A DNA stretch of 64,000 nt from Amycolatopsis sp. MtRt-6 (GCF_017308975.1 NZ_JADWPD010000022.1:118929-182928); one strand, 5' to 3'. Shown: positions 9,910 to 18,960, numbered from the stretch's first letter. Made by a program: numbers and translations. The notes: generated by a model from the letters alone, not told the origin.

Positions 9910-12291
9910 TCACCGCCGGGGCGGGCCACGCGGCTCGCCCCGGCGGACGATCGCCGGGCCCGCCCGGTCGCCGACCACCGCGGTGTCGCCGTCGACGTCG
10001 GTCCGGGTGACACGCGCGCCGAGCGCGCCCAGCGTGTCCATTGTGGACTTGTTCGGGTGGCCGTACGTGTTTCCCGCGCCCACGCTCACCAACGCCACCC
10101 GCGGGGCCACCGCCGCGAGGAACGAGGGCAGCGAATAGCGGCTGCCGTGGTGGGGCACCTTCAACACCTCCGCCGTCAGGTTTTCGATGTCGGCCAGCAG
10201 GTCGGCCTGCGCGGCCAGTTCGACGTCGCCGGTCAGCAGGACCCGGCCCGCCGTGGTCTCCGCGCGGAGCACCACCGAGCTGTTGTTGATCGTCGTGCCG
10301 TCCTGGGACCCGGTCTGCCGCGCCGGGACGTAGCGCGGGCCCAGGACGTCGAGCGCCAGTCCCGGCCAGTCGAGCCGCTCGCCCGGGTTCAGCTCCACCA
10401 GCGGCACCGCCCGCCGGGCGGCCTCGGCGGCGACCTGGTGCCACGCCCACCCCGGCGACCGCCCCGGGCCGACGGCGATCGCGCCGACCGCGCGGCCGTC
10501 GAAGACCGAGGCGAGGCCGCCGATGTGGTCGGCGTGCAGGTGGCTCAGCACCAGCAGCAGGATCCGGTCGATCCCGAGCCGGTGCAGGCACTCGTCGACC
10601 GGGCCCGGCTCGGGTCCGGCGTCCACGACGACCGCCCGTCCCGGTTCGGCGGTCGCCAGCACGACGGCATCGCCCTGGCCGACGTCGCATTCGACCACCG
10701 CCCAGTTGCGCGGCGGCCACGCCGGCGCCAGCACCCGGACCGGCACGAACACCAGCAGCACGCCGGCGACGACCACCGCCATCAGCACCCGCACGCACCG
10801 GTGCCGGACCGCCGCCACCAGGACACCCAGCACGGCCGCGGCGAGCAGCCCGCCCAGCCAGCCGCCGGGCCACGCGATAACCGCGCCCGGTACCCGCGCG
10901 CCGTGGCGGGCGACCGTGATCAGCCACTCCGCCTCCGGGGCGGCCAGGTGCACCAGGACCTTCCCGGCGCCCGGCCACCACGGGCCGGTGACCGTCGCCA
11001 GCACGCCGAGCACCGTCGCCGGAGCCACCACGGGCGCGGCGAGGATGTTGGTCAGCACGGAAACGAGGCTCACCGAACCCGCCATGCCGGCGAGCACCGG
11101 CGCCGTCACCAGGAACGCCGCCAGCGGGATCGCCAGCCCTTCCGCGAAACCCGGCGGGACACCGCGGCGAACCAGTGCTCCGGCCCATCGAGGCGCGAGC
11201 AGCACCAGCCCGCCGGTGGCGCACACCGACAGCGCGAACCCGAAGTCCGTGGCCATCGCGGGATCCGCCACCACCAGGAGGCACACCGCGAAGGCCAGCG
11301 CGGGCAGCGCCGACCCCCGCCGTCCCAACGCCAGGGCCAGCAACGCCACGGCCGCCATGACGCCCGCGCGCAGCACACTCGGCTCCGGGCCGACCAGGAC
11401 GAGGAAACCCGCCAGGCACGTCCCCGCCGCCGCGGCCGACAGCCGGGGCCCCAGCCGGAGAAGGCGCAGCAGGAGCAGCACGGCTCCGCAGACCACCGCG
11501 AGGTTGCCGCCGCTGACCGCGGTGAGGTGCGCGAGGCCGGCGGCGACGAACTCCTGCTCGACGCGGGGAGACAACGCGCCCGTGTCGCCCAGCACCAGGC
11601 CCGGGAGCAGGCCCGCCGGTTCCTCCGGCAGGACCTGGCACAGGTCGTGCAGGCCCGCGCGCAGCCCGGCCGACGCCCGCTGCCACCACGGCGCCGGGCC
11701 GGGCTCCCCCGGCGGGCCGCGGACCGACAGGACTGCGACGGTCAGGTCCGCACCGCGCGGCGGCATCAGCAGACCGGGCGCGGTGACCTCCTGGCCCGGC
11801 AGCAGCGAGGCCCAGTGCGCGACCGGCGCCAGCAGCAGGACGCGGCCGGACGACGATACCGGCCGGCCGTCGACCGACGCGGTGCGCACGTCGGCGGCCA
11901 GCACGACCGAGCGGGCACCGGCCTGCCGGTCGGCGTACCCCGCGCTGCGCACGGGCTTCGGCCGTTCGGCGACGACGACTCGCAACGCCGCCGGCAGGCC
12001 TTCCGCCGCCGGGGCGCGCAGCTCGTCACGCTGCGCGTCGCGGATCCGCCAGGCGACCGGGCCGGCGGTGAGAAGGCCCAGGACAAGGAGGGCCGCGGCT
12101 GCGTCACGTGCCCGGGGACGGCCGCGGGCCCGCCACAGCACCAGCCCGGCGAGCACGGCCGAGGCGAGCCCGGCCGCGACGGCCGTCCACCAGCCGAGGA
12201 GCAGGCCGGCCAATGCGGCCAGCCAGCACGCGCATGCCGCCGGGATCAGCCGCATGTCCTGGCGGGTGTCGGTCACGGGGAGGCTGGTCAT
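9910..12291 (-). CDS. comEC: ComEC/Rec2 DNA-uptake channel protein
   Basis: The 793-residue membrane protein has an N-terminal hydrophobic pair plus DUF4131 domain, a central multi-helix competence domain (LTAVSGGNLAVVCGAVLLLLRL and later helices) and a C-terminal metallo-beta-lactamase domain with HLHADH at about 585-590 and HHGSR near 714. In competent bacteria it moves single-stranded DNA across the membrane, and the C-terminal domain is thought to degrade the other strand. ATG at 12291 is chosen because GGGAGGTGA precedes it. comEA lies upstream on the same strand, so the two form a competence-type pair. Whether this actinobacterium is competent is not known. Confidence 0.93.
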   Translation of the reverse strand: MTSLPVTDTRQDMRLIPAACACWLAALAGLLLGWWTAVAAGLASAVLAGLVLWRARGRPRARDAAAALLVLGLLTAGPVAWRIRDAQRDELRAPAAEGLPAALRVVVAERPKPVRSAGYADRQAGARSVVLAADVRTASVDGRPVSSSGRVLLLAPVAHWASLLPGQEVTAPGLLMPPRGADLTVAVLSVRGPPGEPGPAPWWQRASAGLRAGLHDLCQVLPEEPAGLLPGLVLGDTGALSPRVEQEFVAAGLAHLTAVSGGNLAVVCGAVLLLLRLLRLGPRLSAAAAGTCLAGFLVLVGPEPSVLRAGVMAAVALLALALGRRGSALPALAFAVCLLVVADPAMATDFGFALSVCATGGLVLLAPRWAGALVRRGVPPGFAEGLAIPLAAFLVTAPVLAGMAGSVSLVSVLTNILAAPVVAPATVLGVLATVTGPWWPGAGKVLVHLAAPEAEWLITVARHGARVPGAVIAWPGGWLGGLLAAAVLGVLVAAVRHRCVRVLMAVVVAGVLLVFVPVRVLAPAWPPRNWAVVECDVGQGDAVVLATAEPGRAVVVDAGPEPGPVDECLHRLGIDRILLLVLSHLHADHIGGLASVFDGRAVGAIAVGPGRSPGWAWHQVAAEAARRAVPLVELNPGERLDWPGLALDVLGPRYVPARQTGSQDGTTINNSSVVLRAETTAGRVLLTGDVELAAQADLLADIENLTAEVLKVPHHGSRYSLPSFLAAVAPRVALVSVGAGNTYGHPNKSTMDTLGALGARVTRTDVDGDTAVVGDRAGPAIVRRGEPRGPPRR

Positions 12292-12495
12292 GCGGGGGTC
12301 ACCTCCCGGCGGCGAGCGAAGTCGACGACGGCTGCCCTGGTCAGCCGGGGGTTGGCCACGGGCGATGTGCTCATGCTGCTCCCGGAAGCGCTCGAAGGCG
12401 GGCGAGGGCCCGGGCGGCACCGCGGAGGTGAGCGGGCGAGCCCACGCCGCCGGGAAGCCACCTGCCCGGCCGGGCGGCAGCCGCGGGACGCCGGC

Positions 12496-13209
12496 TCATC
12501 CGACCGTCACCTTCTCCCGCAGGCGCTCGAACTTGCTTTGTCCGATGCCGTCCACATCTCGCAGCTGCTCCACCTTGGTGAAGCTGCCGTGTTCGGTGCG
12601 CCACTGGACAATCCGCTTGGCCATCACCTCGCCCACTCCGGGCAGGGTGTCCAGCTGGTCCGCCGTTGCCGTGTTGAGGTCGAGCTTTCCGCCGCCCGGC
12701 GGGGCTTCGGGGTCTGGTGGGGCCGTCGGCACGCCGACTGCCAGCTGCTCGCCGTCCGTTACCTTGCGGGCCAGGTTCAGCGTGCCCAAGTCGGCGCCCG
12801 GCTCGGGCCCGCCGACCGCGCGCAGCACGTCCGCCACCCGCGCGCCCTGGGGCACCGTGACCAGGCCCGGGGAACGGACGCGGCCGATCACGCTGACCAC
12901 CAGCCCCGGCGGGGGCGACGCGCGTGCCTCCGCCGCCGGTTTCGCGCTGGGCAGCGCGGGCGGTGGCTCGGGCGCCGGACGGCTGCCGGCGAGGGTGACC
13001 GCGGCGAGGACGATCGCCACGACCGCCGTGAGGACGCCGGCCAGTGCCCACCGGCGGCGGCCGGCATCGGCCGCTCCGCCCGGCAGCCAGCGCCGGATCA
13101 GCCGGCCGCCCGGGCCGACCGTGCTCGCGTCGGGCGAGAGCTGGTCGGCCAGCCAGGAGAGCCGGTCGTTGACGGGAGAGCCCGGATCCCGGGCGGTCTG
13201 CTCGAACAC
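12496..13209 (-). CDS. comEA: ComEA-type helix-hairpin-helix DNA-binding protein
   Basis: With the GTG at 13209 the protein has 237 residues: a short cytoplasmic part, one membrane helix at about 54-75, an SLBB domain (VVSVIGRVRSPGLVTVPQGARVADVL), and two helix-hairpin-helix motifs from about 176 (LDLNTATADQLDTLPGVGEVMAKRI and VDGIGQSKFERLR). ComEA is the membrane-anchored receptor that hands DNA to ComEC. The start is supported by TAACGT seven bases upstream and no Shine-Dalgarno; an upstream TTG at 13272 is possible but less convincing. Confidence 0.9.
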   Translation of the reverse strand: MFEQTARDPGSPVNDRLSWLADQLSPDASTVGPGGRLIRRWLPGGAADAGRRRWALAGVLTAVVAIVLAAVTLAGSRPAPEPPPALPSAKPAAEARASPPPGLVVSVIGRVRSPGLVTVPQGARVADVLRAVGGPEPGADLGTLNLARKVTDGEQLAVGVPTAPPDPEAPPGGGKLDLNTATADQLDTLPGVGEVMAKRIVQWRTEHGSFTKVEQLRDVDGIGQSKFERLREKVTVG

Positions 13210-13216
13210 ACGATCG

Positions 13217-13222
13217 ACGTTA
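13217..13222 (-). promoter_or_regulatory. Candidate -10 element before comEA
   Basis: TAACGT on the minus strand, seven bases before the GTG at 13209, suggests a leaderless comEA transcript. Confidence 0.35.
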
Positions 13223-13338
13223 GGGCTCGCGGGGAGGCGTCCGACAGGGGCGCCGCCGCGTCCTGTGGACAACCGGGGTGTTGTGGATGGATTGCCGGGG
13301 CCGGGCCCAGGACCAGGCGTTTCCGTCGTACCCGTGTG

Positions 13339-14190
13339 CTAGCGCGGGACCTTCCGCTGGACGACCACGCCCAGCACCCCGGGACCGGTGTGCGCCCCGA
13401 TCACCGCGCCCAGCTCGGAGACCACACAGCCCGCCGAGCCCGGCACGGCTTCCTCGAGCCGGTTCGCCAGCTCGACCGCCCGTTCCGGCGACGCGAGGTG
13501 GTGGACGGCCAGCTCGACGTCGTGCCCGGCCGCCGCCTGGGCGGCGAGCTCGACCAGCCGCGCGACCGCCCGGTTCATGGTGCGGACCTTCTCCAGCGGC
13601 AGGATCCGGCCGTCGGACATGTGCAGCACCGGCTTCACCGCCAGCGCCGTGCCCAGCAGCGCCGCCGCCGGGCCGATCCGGCCGCCGCGACGCAGGTGTT
13701 CGAGGGTTTCCACGACGAACAACGTCGACGAGCAGCCGGCCGCCGTCACCGCGGCGGCTTCCACGTCGGCCGCCGGGGCTCCGGCGGAAGCGGCCGAAGC
13801 GGCGTGCAGCGCGGCGAACCCGAGCCCCATCGCGGTGGTCCGGGAGTCGACGACGCGGACCCGGTCCGGCCCCACCTCCTGCGCCGCGAGCACCGCCGCT
13901 TCCCAGGTGCCCGACAGCTCACGCGAGAGGTGCACCGACACGATCGCGTCCGCGCCGTCGGCGAACGCGGCCTGGTACTCCTTCACGAATTCGGTGGGGG
14001 TCGGCCGGGAGGTCGTGACGATCTTCCGCTGCTTCATCGCCTCCGCGACGGCCGCCGGCCCGGTCTCGATGCCGTCGAGGGAGACCACGCCGTCGACCAG
14101 GACGTGCAGGGGCACCACCCGGACCGCGTGCCGTTCGGCGAAGCCCTCCGGCAGGTGGGCGGTGGAATCCGTGACTACGGCGACCGACAC
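13339..14190 (-). CDS. DegV family fatty-acid-binding protein
   Basis: The 283-residue protein has the DegV signature: VAVVTDSTAHLP at the N-terminus, TTSRPTPTEFVKEYQAAF for the fatty-acid head-group loop, and VRVVDSRTTAMGLGFAALHAA. DegV (FakB-like) proteins bind fatty acids and can present them to a kinase; no FakA-like kinase is visible here. GTG at 14190 has TAGGCT six bases upstream and overlaps the end of octT's transcription unit closely, so it may have both read-through and its own leaderless promoter. In M. tuberculosis the DegV gene also precedes octT. Confidence 0.92.
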   Translation of the reverse strand: MSVAVVTDSTAHLPEGFAERHAVRVVPLHVLVDGVVSLDGIETGPAAVAEAMKQRKIVTTSRPTPTEFVKEYQAAFADGADAIVSVHLSRELSGTWEAAVLAAQEVGPDRVRVVDSRTTAMGLGFAALHAASAASAGAPAADVEAAAVTAAGCSSTLFVVETLEHLRRGGRIGPAAALLGTALAVKPVLHMSDGRILPLEKVRTMNRAVARLVELAAQAAAGHDVELAVHHLASPERAVELANRLEEAVPGSAGCVVSELGAVIGAHTGPGVLGVVVQRKVPR

Positions 14191-14194
14191 GCCG

Positions 14195-14923
14195 TCAGCC
14201 TACGTGGCCGGGGGCCAGCACCGGGGCCAGCAACACGGACATCGCCTCGCCCACCGCGGCGTGGCCGGGCCAACCCCAGTGCATGCCGTCCGGATTGCCC
14301 GCGCCGCTGAGCACGTGCTCCCCCACGACGGCTTCGAGGTCCAGCAACGGAACCCCGGCTCGCGCGCTCCAGGCCGCCATCGCCGCCGCCGCGGCCGGGC
14401 GCGCGGTGTGCACGCCACCGTAGGCCGCGGCGCGGTGGACCGACGGCAGCCAGCCGAAGATCGGCAGCTCGGGCCGCAGGACGCGCAGCGCGCCCACGGC
14501 CGTGTCGAGGTACTGCACGGTGAGCCTGGCCGGCAGCACCGAGGGACGGCCGCGCAGCGCCACCGCCAGCCGCGGTTGCGCCGCGAGGTAAGCCTTGCGC
14601 ACGACGCGCCGGACCGGGTCGGGCCGCAGGTACCGCAGGCCGGTGCGCAGGTAGGTCGGCAACGGCGAGGGCAGCGTGTCCATGCTGCCGATCGCCAGCA
14701 CGACCGCGTCGACGTGGTGCAGGTCGGCCCAGACGCGCGGGTCGCCGGTCAGCGACCACCAGACGTCCCTGGCGTTCCAGCCGATCCCGGCGACCAGGTC
14801 GGCGGTGCCCCCGAGGGCGGCGGCCGCGACGTTGGGCCACAGCCGCGGCTCGTCGGCGGCGCAGGGTCCTTCGGGACCGTGAAAGCTCAGCGAATCGCCG
14901 AACACCAGCAGGCGCGGCCCCAT
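14195..14923 (-). CDS. octT: Diglucosylglycerate octanoyltransferase (SGNH fold)
   Basis: The 242-residue protein begins LLVFGDSLSFHGP, the SGNH block I with its nucleophile Ser, and has block-like segments GIGWNARDVWWSLTGDPR, SMDTLPSPLPTYLR and a closing GNPDGMHWGW with the catalytic Asp-His. As I remember it, this closely matches mycobacterial OctT, which adds octanoate to diglucosylglycerate in methylglucose lipopolysaccharide synthesis. Its position beside gpgP, rsfS and nadD supports this. ATG at 14923 lies three bases past the gpgP stop, so translation is probably coupled. An unrelated SGNH esterase is the alternative. Confidence 0.85.
   Translation of the reverse strand: MGPRLLVFGDSLSFHGPEGPCAADEPRLWPNVAAAALGGTADLVAGIGWNARDVWWSLTGDPRVWADLHHVDAVVLAIGSMDTLPSPLPTYLRTGLRYLRPDPVRRVVRKAYLAAQPRLAVALRGRPSVLPARLTVQYLDTAVGALRVLRPELPIFGWLPSVHRAAAYGGVHTARPAAAAAMAAWSARAGVPLLDLEAVVGEHVLSGAGNPDGMHWGWPGHAAVGEAMSVLLAPVLAPGHVG
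14197..14202 (-). promoter_or_regulatory. Candidate -10 element of degV
   Basis: TAGGCT on the minus strand lies six bases before the GTG at 14190 and overlaps the last codons of octT, which would give degV an internal leaderless promoter. Confidence 0.4.
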
Positions 14924-14926
14924 CGG

Positions 14927-15541
14927 CTAGCCGTGCATCCCCGCGTTGTAGGCGTGCAGCCGCCACTTCCCGTCGCGACGGCCCAGTTCGACCCAGTGGC
15001 AGTTCGAAATCCCGCCGAGCGACGGCCAGGTCTCGACCGGCAGGTTCAGCAGCCGCGCGGTCAGCGCGATGATCAGCCCGCCGTGCGCGGCGAGCAGCAC
15101 GGTGTCGCCCGCCGCGGAATTGGCCTGCTGCAGGTCCGTGACGACCTCGACCGCCCGATCGGCGACGTCGACGCGGCTCTCCCCGCCCGGCGGGGCCCAG
15201 GTCGCGTCGGTGCGCCAGCGGTCGCGCTCACCGGGGTAGGCCTGGTCGACCTCCTCGCCGGTGAGCCCCTGCCACTCGCCCAGGTGCGTCTCGCGCAGCC
15301 GCTTGTCGATCCGCAGCGGGACGCCGATGGCCTCGGTGAGCACGGTGGCGGTGTCGGTGGCCCGGCGCAGGTCGGAGGCGATGACAAGGTCCGGCGAGAA
15401 GCGGGCCAGCGCGGGCGCCGCGAACCGGGCCTGGTTCCAGCCGCGCGGGGTCAGCGCCGAGTCGAGGTGACCCTGCATCCGCCCGGCGGCGTTGTAGTCC
15501 GTCTCGCCGTGACGCCAGAGCACCAGCCGCCGCGGGCTCAC
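14927..15541 (-). CDS. gpgP: Glucosyl-3-phosphoglycerate phosphatase (histidine phosphatase family)
   Basis: With the GTG at 15541 the protein has 204 residues. It shows the phosphohistidine motif LWRHGETDYN near the N-terminus, RLRETHLGEWQGLTGEEVD, and the second catalytic His in LLAAHGGLIIAL. The pattern RMQGHLDSALTPRG and WRTDATWAPPGGESRVDVA matches mycobacterial GpgP (Rv2419c), which dephosphorylates glucosyl-3-phosphoglycerate on the way to methylglucose lipopolysaccharides. The start overlaps the rsfS stop as GTGA, a sign of translational coupling. Without synteny one would call it only a phosphoglycerate-mutase-like phosphatase. Confidence 0.85.
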   Translation of the reverse strand: MSPRRLVLWRHGETDYNAAGRMQGHLDSALTPRGWNQARFAAPALARFSPDLVIASDLRRATDTATVLTEAIGVPLRIDKRLRETHLGEWQGLTGEEVDQAYPGERDRWRTDATWAPPGGESRVDVADRAVEVVTDLQQANSAAGDTVLLAAHGGLIIALTARLLNLPVETWPSLGGISNCHWVELGRRDGKWRLHAYNAGMHG

Positions 15542-15933
15542 GGGACGTCCGGGTCCTCGTCGGCGGGTGGCTCCTCGAGTCCGGCCACCTCGATGCGCGG
15601 GCAGTCCTTCCACAGCCGCTCGAGGCCGTAGAAGGTGCGCTCTTCGACGTGCTGGACGTGCACGACGACGTCGACGTAGTCGAGCAGGACCCAGCGCCCT
15701 TCGCGGGCACCTTCGCGGCGGACCGGCTTGTGGCCGCTCTCGCGCAGTTTCTCCTCGACGTTGTCGACGATGGCGCCGACCAGGCGCTCGTTGGACGCGG
15801 AGGCGATGACGAAGGCGTCGGTGATGACGAGCTGTTCGGACACGTCCAGCACGACGACGTCGCTGGCCTTCTTGTCCGCCGCCGCGTGGGCGGCCGCTAC
15901 GGCCAGCTCTCGAGCCTCGGACGTGGCTGCCAC
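15538..15933 (-). CDS. rsfS: Ribosome silencing factor RsfS
   Basis: The 131-residue protein carries the RsfS/Iojap pattern: AAHAAADKKASDVVVLDVSEQLVITDAFVIASASNERLVGAIVDNVEE and the closing GRWVLLDYVDVVVHVQHVEERTFYGLERLWKD. RsfS binds uL14 on the large subunit and prevents subunit joining when nutrients are short. GTG at 15933 has AAAGGAG upstream. It lies between nadD and gpgP, the order common in actinobacteria. Confidence 0.95.
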   Translation of the reverse strand: MAATSEARELAVAAAHAAADKKASDVVVLDVSEQLVITDAFVIASASNERLVGAIVDNVEEKLRESGHKPVRREGAREGRWVLLDYVDVVVHVQHVEERTFYGLERLWKDCPRIEVAGLEEPPADEDPDVP

Positions 15934-15993
15934 GGTGCTCCTTTTCCAGATCGGGTTCGCCCGAGAAGGGTACCCGCCGGGACCGACAGCGGT

Positions 15994-16587
15994 TCAGTCG
16001 CTCTTCCGGTACAGGTCCTTCTTGGCGATGTAGCGGACGACGCCGTCGGGCACGAGGTACCAGACCGGCTCCCCGCGTTCGACGCGATCACGGCAGCCGG
16101 TGGACGAAATGGCCATCGCGGTGACCTCGACGAGGCTCACCTTGCCGCTGGGCAGGTGGTGGGAGTTGAGCCGGTAGCCGGGCCGCGTGACGCCGATGAA
16201 GTGCGCGAAGTCGAACAGCTCGTCGGCCTTGTGCCAGGTCAGGATCTGTTCGAGCGCGTCGGCGCCGGTGATGAAGAACAGCTCGTCTTCGGGGTACTCG
16301 GCGTGCAGGTCGCGCAGGGTGTCGACGGTGTAGGTCGGGCCGCCGCGGTCGATGTCCACGCGGCTGACGGAGAAGACCGGGTTGGACGCGGTCGCGATCA
16401 CCGTCATCAGGTAGCGGTCCTCGGCCTTGGTCACCTCGCGGGCGGTCTTCTGCCACGGCTGCCCAGTGGGGACGAAGATCACTTCGTCGAGCCCGAACCG
16501 GGACTGGACCTCGCTCGCCGCGACGAGGTGGCCGTGGTGCACGGGGTCGAAGGTGCCGCCCATGACCCCGATCCGCCGTGGTGACAT
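15994..16587 (-). CDS. nadD: Nicotinate-nucleotide adenylyltransferase
   Basis: The 197-residue enzyme makes nicotinate adenine dinucleotide in NAD synthesis. It has the nucleotidyltransferase motif GGTFDPVHHGH at residues 10-20 and ISSTGCRDR near the C-terminus, which binds ATP phosphate. PTGQPWQK and GADALEQILTW are further NadD landmarks. ATG at 16587; a possible -10, TATAGG, lies ten bases further upstream. Head of the nadD-rsfS-gpgP-octT-degV run. Confidence 0.96.
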   Translation of the reverse strand: MSPRRIGVMGGTFDPVHHGHLVAASEVQSRFGLDEVIFVPTGQPWQKTAREVTKAEDRYLMTVIATASNPVFSVSRVDIDRGGPTYTVDTLRDLHAEYPEDELFFITGADALEQILTWHKADELFDFAHFIGVTRPGYRLNSHHLPSGKVSLVEVTAMAISSTGCRDRVERGEPVWYLVPDGVVRYIAKKDLYRKSD

Positions 16588-16662
16588 GACCGGAGAGCCT
16601 ATACAGCGGAGCGCCGTGGGGCCTGGTGCTCTTCACCACCCCGCCCGACCGGGTAAATCGTA

Positions 16663-16674
16663 TGATCTAGATCA
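16663..16674. promoter_or_regulatory. 12-bp perfect palindrome between nadD and the RecQ gene
   Basis: TGATCTAGATCA is perfectly palindromic and A+T-rich against a G+C-rich background, and it lies in the divergent region upstream of the helicase gene. It may be an operator, but no regulator is known. Confidence 0.3.
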
Positions 16675-16747
16675 CATTACGGTCGGTTTCGGTCGTAAAC
16701 TCTCCGTTCGCGGCGCCGCCGATTCCCGATCTGTCGGTGTCATGGGG

Positions 16748-16753
16748 TAGACG
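16748..16753 (+). promoter_or_regulatory. Candidate -10 element before the RecQ-like gene
   Basis: TAGACG is followed by seven bases and the GTG at 16761; no Shine-Dalgarno is present. Confidence 0.35.
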
Positions 16754-16760
16754 TGGGGAC

Positions 16761-18872
16761 GTGGACACGACCAGCACCACCTCAGCCCTCCGCGACCGCG
16801 CCGAGACCCTCCTCCGGGCACTGGCCGGCGATGCGGCGAAGCTGCGCGAAGACCAATGGACGGCCATCGAGGCCTTGGTCGCGCAGCGGCGTCGCGCGCT
16901 GGTCGTGCAGCGCACCGGGTGGGGCAAGTCGGCCGTGTACTTCCTGGCCACGGCCCTGCTGCGCGAGCAGGGCAGCGGGCCGACGGTCATCGTCTCACCA
17001 CTGCTGGCGCTGATGCGCAACCAGATTTCGGCCGCGGCGCGGGCCGGGATCCACGCGGCGACGATGAACTCCGCCAACCCGCAGGAGTGGGACCAGGTCC
17101 AGGCCTCGGTCGCGGCCGGCGAGGTGGACGTCCTGCTGGTCAGCCCCGAACGGCTGAACAATCCGGACTTCCGCGACAACGTGCTGCCGAAGCTGACCGC
17201 GAGCACCGGCCTCCTGGTGGTCGACGAGGCACACTGCATTTCGGACTGGGGCCACGACTTCCGGCCGGACTACCGGCGGCTGCGCACGCTGCTGGGTGAC
17301 CTGCCGGAGGGCGTGCCGGTGCTGGCGACGACGGCGACCGCGAACGACCGCGTGGTCACCGACGTCGCCGAGCAGCTGGGCCTCGGCACCGGCGCGGACA
17401 CGCTGGTGCTGCGCGGCAGCCTCGACCGGGAAAGCCTGCGGCTGTCGGTGTGCCGGCTGCCGACGTCGCAGGCGCGGCTGGCCTGGCTCGCGGAACACCT
17501 GGCCGAGCTGCCGGGGTCCGGGATCATCTACTGCCTGACCGTGGCGGCGGCGCACGACGTCGCGTCGCTGCTGAAGGACCGCGGCTACCCGGTGGCGGCC
17601 TACACCGGCAAGACCGACCCGGCCGACCGGCAGGCAGCCGAGGACGACCTGCTCGGCAACCGCGTCAAGGCCCTGGTCGCGACGTCCGCGCTGGGCATGG
17701 GGTTCGACAAGCCCGACCTCGGGTTCGTCGTGCACCTCGGCGCGCCGTCGTCGCCGATCGCCTACTACCAGCAAGTCGGCCGCGCCGGGCGTGGCGTGGA
17801 GCGCGCGGAGGTCGTGCTGCTGCCCGGCGAGGAGGACAAGGCGATCTGGGCGTACTTCGGGTCGCTGGCCTTTCCCGACGAGCTGCGGGTGACGCAGGTG
17901 CTGAACACCCTCGCGTACGCCGACCGTCCACTTTCGACAGCCGCGCTCGAGCCTTCGGTCGAGCTTTCCCGGTCACGGCTGGAAATGGTGCTCAAGGTGC
18001 TGGACGTCGACGGCGCGGTCCGGCGCGTGAAGGGCGGCTGGACGAGCACGGGCGAGGAATGGCAGTACGACCGCGGGCGGTATCGGCGGGTGGCGGAAGC
18101 ACGCGATCGCGAGCAGGAGGCGATGCTCGGCTACCTCGCGACCGCCGGCTGCCGGATGGAGTACCTGCGGCGCCAGCTCGACGACCCCGAGGCGGCGCCG
18201 TGCGGGCGGTGCGACAACTGCACCGGGCAGCACTGGGACACCACGGTGGCCGACGACGTCGCCGAAGCGACCCGCGAACGTCTGCAACGGCCCGGCGTCG
18301 AGGTCGCGCCGCGGAAGCAGTGGCCCACCGGGATGTCCTCTTTGGACGTACCGGTGTCCGGGCGGATCTCGGCCGACGACCAGGCCGAGCCGGGCCAGGT
18401 GCTCGGCCGGCTCACCGACGTCGGGTGGGGCAACCGGCTGCGGGAGCTCGTGGGGCCGCAGGCGAAGGACGCCGAGGTGCCGGACTCGGTGTTCAAGGCC
18501 TGCGTCCAGGTGCTCGCCGGCTGGCAGTGGGCGCAACGGCCGGTGGCGGTCGTCGCGGTGCCGTCGTCGACGCGGCCGCAGCTCGTGTACAGCCTCGCCA
18601 CCCGGCTGGCCGAGATCGGCAGGCTCGACTTCCTGGGCGCGCTCGACGCCGAGGGACCACCACCGCGCCAGGCGAACAGCGCGCAACGGCTGGCCGACCT
18701 GTGGCGGCGGATGAGCATGCCCGCCGATCTCGCGGAGACGCTGCCGTCCGGGCCGGTGCTGCTGGTGGACGACGTCATCGACACCGGCTGGACGATGACA
18801 CTGGCCGCGCGCCTGCTGCGGCGGGCCGGGGCGCCGGCGGTGCTGCCGTTCGCGCTGGCCAGCACGGCCTGA
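16761..18872 (+). CDS. RecQ-family DNA helicase fused to a phosphoribosyltransferase-like domain
   Basis: The GTG at 16761 gives 703 residues; GTG at 16737 is an alternative. Residues about 1-380 form the two helicase lobes: RTGWGKSA (51-58) for ATP, DEAHCISDWGHDFRPDY from 155, the TTATAN motif III, and QQVGRAGRG for motif VI. A zinc cluster ending CGRCDNC (481-487) marks the RecQ C-terminal domain. The last 160 or so residues lack the HRDC domain and instead resemble a type I phosphoribosyltransferase, with VLLVDDVIDTGWT at 666-678 matching the PRPP loop. It probably unwinds DNA at damaged or stalled forks; the role of the appended domain is unknown. Confidence 0.88.
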   Translation: MDTTSTTSALRDRAETLLRALAGDAAKLREDQWTAIEALVAQRRRALVVQRTGWGKSAVYFLATALLREQGSGPTVIVSPLLALMRNQISAAARAGIHAATMNSANPQEWDQVQASVAAGEVDVLLVSPERLNNPDFRDNVLPKLTASTGLLVVDEAHCISDWGHDFRPDYRRLRTLLGDLPEGVPVLATTATANDRVVTDVAEQLGLGTGADTLVLRGSLDRESLRLSVCRLPTSQARLAWLAEHLAELPGSGIIYCLTVAAAHDVASLLKDRGYPVAAYTGKTDPADRQAAEDDLLGNRVKALVATSALGMGFDKPDLGFVVHLGAPSSPIAYYQQVGRAGRGVERAEVVLLPGEEDKAIWAYFGSLAFPDELRVTQVLNTLAYADRPLSTAALEPSVELSRSRLEMVLKVLDVDGAVRRVKGGWTSTGEEWQYDRGRYRRVAEARDREQEAMLGYLATAGCRMEYLRRQLDDPEAAPCGRCDNCTGQHWDTTVADDVAEATRERLQRPGVEVAPRKQWPTGMSSLDVPVSGRISADDQAEPGQVLGRLTDVGWGNRLRELVGPQAKDAEVPDSVFKACVQVLAGWQWAQRPVAVVAVPSSTRPQLVYSLATRLAEIGRLDFLGALDAEGPPPRQANSAQRLADLWRRMSMPADLAETLPSGPVLLVDDVIDTGWTMTLAARLLRRAGAPAVLPFALASTA

Positions 18873-18960
18873 GAGGAGGAGCCACACTAAACCCTTCGTC
18901 ACCGGCCGGTCACGCTCGCTACGCTGCGAGCTCCCGTGACCGAGCCGAAGGAGGGACACC

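Noticed and set aside
10057..14310. Open frame of 1417 codons on the plus strand
   Set aside because: It is antisense to comEC, comEA and degV, all firmly identified, and the translation is Arg/Gly/His-rich without any motif.
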